Shown here piece by piece: positions 61,477-64,000 of a DNA stretch of 64,000 nt. Every line of letters starts with the position of its first letter. The first letter of the stretch is position 1. The position numbers and the translations under genes were made by a program. The stretch lies in contig JAGAYS010000056.1 of assembly GCA_017940385.1 (NCBI GenBank), positions 36,484 through 100,483 on the forward strand. The letters are read 5' to 3'. The notes beneath the pieces were generated by a model. It saw nothing but the letters and a program-made list of their open reading frames with translations. It was not told the origin of the DNA and did no database searches. This DNA is from Ruminobacter sp. GTDB lineage: Bacteria; Pseudomonadota; Gammaproteobacteria; Enterobacterales; Succinivibrionaceae.

Positions 61477-63255
61477 TTATTTCAGCTTTCTTCCAACAAC
61501 GACACATTCCTTTTTACAGAAGCATATGCCATAAGTAAGAACAGCTTTGATGTCGTTGCGTTTAATGTACGGATCGGCATATTTCTTTTGAATTATCTGC
61601 TCAACGGCATCCTGAGCAATAAGCACTTTGTCTTCGTTTTCATCTGAAGTCTGCTTAAGTTCCATAATTACGATAACGCCTCTGTTCTTTAGAGACTTGA
61701 TTATCAGATCGATATAGCCGTTTCCTGACTCAAAATTGGATTTCTGCTCTGCAATGAGAGACGTGCCGTTTACCAGTAATCCGTTCATGAAGCCGTGATA
61801 GTAGTTTTCCTTAGGAGCATTGACTGAAAAATCTCTGATTGAAACGTATTTGCCAAGTAGCGTGTTAAGGTTATCCTGAACCTTTTCGGCATCACCTTCA
61901 AACAAACCTTTTACAAGTTCAGCGGTACTGGCTTTCATAACGGAATTGTTCCTATAGAAATCCTTAATCTTTAATCTGAAACACTCTCTTATTTCTTCAT
62001 TTGGAATATACAGACTGTATTCATCATTTTTCGGATTATAGGATAGCGGATCAAAAGTCAAATACCCGGTATAAAGCAGCAGAGTCCAGAAGTCATTTAT
62101 GTCATGGTTCTGTAAATCTCCGTAACACAGGCAGGTTCTTACTTTTGCGGTTATAGATTTACCGTCAAGAAGGTCCTGCATCAGATCAACGTCTTCAGAC
62201 TCGATAAAGCCCATAAATTCTTCGATTACAGCGTTACCGCTGGTGTTTATCCAGTAGTTGTCTGCCTGAATGAGATTTCTGTTATCGCTCAGTTTTTTGT
62301 AGTTATCTTTACAGAAGTTCATTACATCCCGCGGACAATACATGTGACATATTCCGAAACGGTACCCGTCGTAGTTGTTTCTTACCTCTTCGTAATAGTC
62401 TGAAAGTCCGTAGTATGTGAGGACTTCCTGAGTTTCTTCCTTAGTAAAACCTATTCCACTGGATATATCGTCATGTCCGGTATCAAGAATCGAGCAGACC
62501 AGCATGTTATTAAGTCCGGTAAAAATACTTTCCCTGGTAGCCCTTAAGCAGCCGGTAAGCACCGCCCTGCCCAGATCCATATTGGTCTTTAAGGCATTGC
62601 TCAGGAACGGACTGATGATATCAAGCATTTCTAGGCAATAGCCGTTTTGGACCGCCATGGCGATTGGTACATCATATTCGTCAATAAGCAGAACCGGCTT
62701 AATACCGTGGTGTTTGTGAAGTAACCTAAGCAGACTGCTCAGTGAATCGGTTATGTAATATTTATTAGCAACATTACAGATAAAATTTTCATCCGTTGCT
62801 ATTTTGTTAAAAATCTTCTTATCTGTATCGCTGAGTTTTGGACTGTCTGACAAATAGTTGAAAGAATTGTACAGATTGAAAATAATACTGCCAAACTGTT
62901 CATAGGCTCCGGTAAAATCACTGCCTGAAACAGCCTTCAGTGAAATGAAAATTACCGGAAACTTCCCCATGTATTCACTGCAGAATTCCCTGTCCTCAAA
63001 GATTTTTGTGTTCTTAAACCATTTCTCCTGAAGTGACACATCACCGGGATTTTCGATATTAAGAGAGAGAAAGTCATAGAAGGTGGACAAGGTAAGCGTT
63101 TTACCGAAACGTCCCGGTCTGGTGAAGAGCATTACGTCCGCTTTGTTTTCCTTAAACACGGTTCTGATAAAAGGAGTTTTGTCCACGTAATAACAGTTGC
63201 TTTCAATTAATTCGTGAAATAATTCCGCTCCAATACCTATAGACTTCAACATCAT
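61477..63255 (-). CDS. AAA-ATPase-like/PD-(D/E)XK nuclease protein
   Basis: A 592-residue protein of the AAA-ATPase-like plus PD-(D/E)XK family (DUF1703 type). N-terminal: YVDKTPFIRTVF and Walker A RPGRFGKTLTLSTFYDFL (about 46-63), a known P-loop variant. The Walker B-like LLIDEYDVPIAMA is near 188-200. The C-terminal nuclease-like domain has GYIDLIIKSLKNRGVIVIMELKQT (D..ExK). Such genes are expanded in anaerobic and rumen bacteria. A second copy's C-terminus begins at 63635. Function unknown. Confidence 0.9.
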   Translation of the reverse strand: MMLKSIGIGAELFHELIESNCYYVDKTPFIRTVFKENKADVMLFTRPGRFGKTLTLSTFYDFLSLNIENPGDVSLQEKWFKNTKIFEDREFCSEYMGKFPVIFISLKAVSGSDFTGAYEQFGSIIFNLYNSFNYLSDSPKLSDTDKKIFNKIATDENFICNVANKYYITDSLSSLLRLLHKHHGIKPVLLIDEYDVPIAMAVQNGYCLEMLDIISPFLSNALKTNMDLGRAVLTGCLRATRESIFTGLNNMLVCSILDTGHDDISSGIGFTKEETQEVLTYYGLSDYYEEVRNNYDGYRFGICHMYCPRDVMNFCKDNYKKLSDNRNLIQADNYWINTSGNAVIEEFMGFIESEDVDLMQDLLDGKSITAKVRTCLCYGDLQNHDINDFWTLLLYTGYLTFDPLSYNPKNDEYSLYIPNEEIRECFRLKIKDFYRNNSVMKASTAELVKGLFEGDAEKVQDNLNTLLGKYVSIRDFSVNAPKENYYHGFMNGLLVNGTSLIAEQKSNFESGNGYIDLIIKSLKNRGVIVIMELKQTSDENEDKVLIAQDAVEQIIQKKYADPYIKRNDIKAVLTYGICFCKKECVVVGRKLK

Positions 63256-63634
63256 GCTCCACCTTTGAATCTGACAGTCACCTCAAAAAGGCCTTTCCCT
63301 GGTCCGCTGTTCAAAGCGCAGAAAGGCTCTATTACTGTGATTATCCCATAACGTACTTAATCGTCAACCGCCAACATCTTACTTTTTGATAAGAATATAA
63401 GCATAAAGTATCTATCAATGACACGTCCAAAATATCAACACTTAACTTTTTACAAAAAATTTTTTCAAAAACGGCAGATTTTCCCCTATGCCGTGGCTAC
63501 TTAGTGAAAACAACGTTTTTTGGCTTATAGCGGTTATGCGTAGCTGGAAGCGATTTATTGTTATCTCCGACTTTAGGAGACAACACACCGGAAATATAAA
63601 GATGCTCTGTCACTCCAAATCCGCAGAGGATCTT
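63256..63634. other. Gap between two related genes
   Basis: 379 bp, AT-rich, without a gene. It is likely the promoter region of the 61477 gene. Confidence 0.4.
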
Positions 63635-64000
63635 TTATTTCATTTTCTTAACAACGACTGAACATGATTTTTTATGAAAACAGATACCGTAGGCGTATAC
63701 ATTCCGAACAAGAGGATCATTCATATAAACTGTTGCATATCCTTTTTCAGTGATCTGTTCCACTGCTTTTTGAGCAGCAATCAATCTTGCCCCAAACGGC
63801 TTATCAGTATGTTTAAGTTCCAGAATAGCCACGGTGTCACTGTTTTTTGAAGCAATTATGATATCAACGTAACCATCCCCAGATTCAAAATTGGACTTAT
63901 GCTCCTCAATGAATGACGTGCCGTTCACCAGTAATCCGTTCATGAAGCCGTGATAGTAGTTCTCCTTCGGAGCATTGACTGAAAAATCTCTGATTGAAAC
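63635..64000 (-). CDS. C-terminal end of a second AAA/PD-(D/E)XK protein, cut by window
   Basis: An open minus-strand frame runs from the stop at 63635 to the window edge; the start lies outside. It reads VSIRDFSVNAPKENYYHG, then FMNGLLVNGTSFIEEHKSNFESGDGYVDIIIASKNSDTVAILELKHT with the D..ExK nuclease core. At the DNA level the region 63913-64000 is nearly identical to 61750-61840 in the neighbouring copy, so the two genes are recent duplicates or exchange sequence. Confidence 0.88.
   Translation of the reverse strand, partial: VSIRDFSVNAPKENYYHGFMNGLLVNGTSFIEEHKSNFESGDGYVDIIIASKNSDTVAILELKHTDKPFGARLIAAQKAVEQITEKGYATVYMNDPLVRNVYAYGICFHKKSCSVVVKKMK

Overview
The window looks like chromosomal DNA of an anaerobic or facultative gammaproteobacterium, perhaps of the Succinivibrionaceae type. 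This is an inference from the gene mix: a FeoA/FeoB ferrous-iron system, a lipoprotein pullulanase, AAA-ATPase/PD-(D/E)XK proteins and an F-type conjugation apparatus. Most of the window is moderately GC-rich. Two stretches are clearly AT-rich and look acquired: about 0.5-2.2 kb (Fic module) and about 21.6-38.5 kb (defence island).

Layout. 0-2.2 kb: insertion-sequence remnants flank a Fic-domain protein and a truncated gene. 2.4-7.8 kb: F-type type IV secretion (T4SS) operon traC, signal-peptidase-like gene, trbC/traW-like gene, traU. 7.8-10.4 kb: small membrane and periplasmic proteins. 10.6-20.1 kb: two large unrecognised divergent proteins around a 980-bp AT-rich gap, then traD, a TfoX-domain gene, traV and the pilin gene traA. 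20.3-21.4 kb: ArsR-family repressor and nitroreductase. 21.9-38.0 kb: defence island on the minus strand with a repeat-flanked KAP NTPase, three poorly known proteins, hsdR, a HEPN-like protein and a phase-variable type I restriction locus (hsdS, recombinase, silent hsdS cassette, half hsdS, hsdM). 38.7-42.6 kb: a small Cys-rich protein and a pullulanase. 43.0-48.3 kb: a second tra operon on the minus strand (two small membrane proteins, traL, traE, traK, traB, traF). 48.6-51.4 kb: Ser/Thr kinase gene with an in-frame amber stop. 51.8-56.6 kb: a possible element-borne regulator family member, a repressor, a MoxR/CbbQ-like AAA ATPase and traH. 56.9-64 kb: feoB-feoA with a three-copy operator, tRNA-Ser(GGA), yigZ, a phage DNA-polymerase remnant, and two related AAA/PD-(D/E)XK genes.

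How it fits together. The tra genes supply most of an F-type mating channel: pilin TraA; base TraL/E/K/B/V; ATPase TraC; assembly factors TraF, TraH, TraU and TrbC-like; coupling protein TraD. No relaxase, TraG or TraN is recognisable here. The genes lie in several transcription units interleaved with metabolic and defence genes. This fits an integrated element that has been rearranged, or a secretion system fixed in the chromosome. The restriction locus carries four copies of a short hsdS recombination site and its own tyrosine recombinase, so its DNA specificity is probably switched by inversion. All functional statements come from motifs and memory of families; no searches were run.
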